A model generated the notes under the pieces. It saw nothing but the letters and a program-made list of their open reading frames with translations, searched no databases and was not told where the DNA came from. 64,000 nt of DNA from DMER64 sp964554535 (GTDB lineage: Bacteria; Bacteroidota; Bacteroidia; Bacteroidales; UBA932), in contig CAZKPB010000012.1 of NCBI GenBank assembly GCA_964554535.1, forward strand, positions 1 through 64,000, in the 5' to 3' direction. Numbering within the stretch: the stretch's first letter is position 1; every line of letters begins with the position of its first letter. Positions 63,286-64,000 of the stretch are shown piece by piece. The position numbers and the translations under genes are program-made.

Positions 63286-63315
63286 TTCCCCGGCCGTGAG
63301 GTCGGGGTTTTCTTT
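63286..63315. terminator. Bidirectional intrinsic terminator
   Basis: TTCCCCGGCC pairs with GGTCGGGG around GTGA, flanked by TTTT on both sides, between the convergent aminotransferase and ABC ATPase genes. Confidence 0.75.
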
Positions 63316-63987
63316 TTACAGGCGTTCCAATGAAGCCAGGACGCCCTGCCGTTCCAGCGCGGCGGGCGTGCCCGTATGGAAGGTGCGGTCGGCGCAGAGT
63401 ACCCAGAGTTGGTGACAGTGGCGGCAGGCCAGCGAAAGATCGTGTGTGGAAAGGATAATGATTTTGCCGTCTTCATTGGCCAGCTGTTGCAACAAAAGCC
63501 CGGTGGCGTGCTTGTTGGCTATGTCCAGAAAGGCGGTGGGCTCGTCCAGCAGGATGGCCGGCGTGTGTTGTACCAGAGCTCTTGCTATGGCGGCCCGCTG
63601 GAATTCCCCGTCGGACAGCGTGCTACAGTCTCTGGCGGCCAGATGCGTGATGCCGGTGCGCCGGAGGACGGCGGCAATATCTTCTTTTCCCTGTGCATCT
63701 TCAATGCCCAGCCAGTTGGTGTAGCGGTACCGCCCGGTGGCCACCATATCTTCCACCCGCAGCAGCGGGACGCGAACGGCCTGTGAGGGAACAAACGCAC
63801 AGCGAGGCATTTCAAGGACGCCGGCCTTAGGAGGCAGCAACCCCGCCAGAGTACGTAGCAGGGTGGATTTTCCAATCCCGTTGGGTCCCAGCAGCCCCAC
63901 CAGTGTACCGGTTTCCACGCTGGCGCTCAAGTGTGTAAACAAGGCCTGATTCCTTGCATAGCCAATGGCCAGGTCTTCCATTTTCAT
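63316..63987 (-). CDS. ABC transporter ATP-binding protein (FecE/BtuD-like)
   Basis: A 223-residue ATPase: Walker A GLLGPNGIGKSTLLR, Q-loop around FVPSQAVRVP, signature LSDGEFQRAAIARALV, Walker B AILLDEPTAFLD and H-loop ILSTHDLSLA. The TGRYRYTNWLG insertion after the Q-loop resembles the iron-siderophore/haem/B12 importers. The signature has LSDGE in place of LSGGQ, a known variant. The gene starts at 63987, 13 bases from the window edge; a FecCD-type permease gene is expected upstream but lies outside. Confidence 0.88.
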   Translation of the reverse strand: MKMEDLAIGYARNQALFTHLSASVETGTLVGLLGPNGIGKSTLLRTLAGLLPPKAGVLEMPRCAFVPSQAVRVPLLRVEDMVATGRYRYTNWLGIEDAQGKEDIAAVLRRTGITHLAARDCSTLSDGEFQRAAIARALVQHTPAILLDEPTAFLDIANKHATGLLLQQLANEDGKIIILSTHDLSLACRHCHQLWVLCADRTFHTGTPAALERQGVLASLERL

Positions 63988-64000
63988 AGCTGCAGGTTCC

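Overview
The window is about 54% GC chromosomal DNA from a member of the order Bacteroidales (phylum Bacteroidota). The family-level evidence is the RSH protein, the large single-chain PurL, reverse rubrerythrin behind a PerR-like regulator, many secreted or lipoprotein glycosidases (GH127, GH3, GH92, DUF1080), BACON/GLUG and FISUMP lipoproteins, and TAnnTTTG-type -7 promoter boxes. Genus cannot be read from the sequence with confidence.

Layout. 1-0.97 kb: a hairpin-rich non-coding repeat (copy 1) butted against the 3' end of a broken FISUMP gene. 1-4.2 kb: a PIF1-type helicase diverging from a C_GCAxxG protein and a DEDDh exonuclease. 4.2-6.6 kb: secreted GH127. 6.6-6.9 kb: an array of tiny hairpins, then a long perfect palindrome that includes the 3' end of an initiator tRNA gene. 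6.9-9.4 kb: hisS, diverging from perR and a rubrerythrin. 9.4-14.2 kb: a secreted protein of unknown function and a very large GH3 interrupted by an in-frame TGA. 14.4-20.2 kb: RSH, kdsB, AsmA-like. 20.3-23.5 kb: two lipoproteins. 23.5-29.7 kb: a C69 dipeptidase / Gfo-Idh-MocA oxidoreductase / DUF1080 operon. 29.7-33.3 kb: DUF362 ferredoxin protein, Fe-S aldo-keto reductase, serine hydrolase. 33.3-34.9 kb: a lipoprotein plus radical SAM pair. 35.2-37.6 kb: GH92. 37.6-42.7 kb: an AAA_28 ATPase / rhamnulose-phosphate-aldolase-like / purL operon. 42.7-46.4 kb: phosphoesterase-propeller, sirtuin and ATPase genes on the minus strand. 46.4-47.2 kb: rplU-rpmA with a clear promoter, structured leader and terminator. 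47.3-49.7 kb: a decayed FISUMP gene, an intact FISUMP gene and repeat copy 2. 49.9-52.4 kb: FtsX-type permease. 52.5-64 kb: housekeeping genes (serS, ruvC, rluD, PASTA protein, rpmH, rsmG, ECF sigma, glycosyltransferase, polA, queD, aminotransferase) and an ABC ATPase at the right edge.

The most unusual element is the 669-bp repeat found twice, in direct orientation about 49 kb apart and both times at FISUMP loci. Each copy has one GC-rich hairpin, three hairpins built on ACCTTGC, and four copies of ATTCC-N9-TTGAC with invariant internal spacing. Differences inside the ACCTTGC stems mostly keep pairing as G-U wobbles, which hints at a selected RNA structure. Other points to follow up are the hairpin array and inverted tRNA-end duplication near 6.7 kb, the nonsense codon in the GH3 gene, an RSH whose synthetase half looks degenerate, a PolA whose proofreading motifs look lost, and the radical SAM/lipoprotein pair. 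All assignments rest on reading the sequence and on remembered family features; no database search was run.
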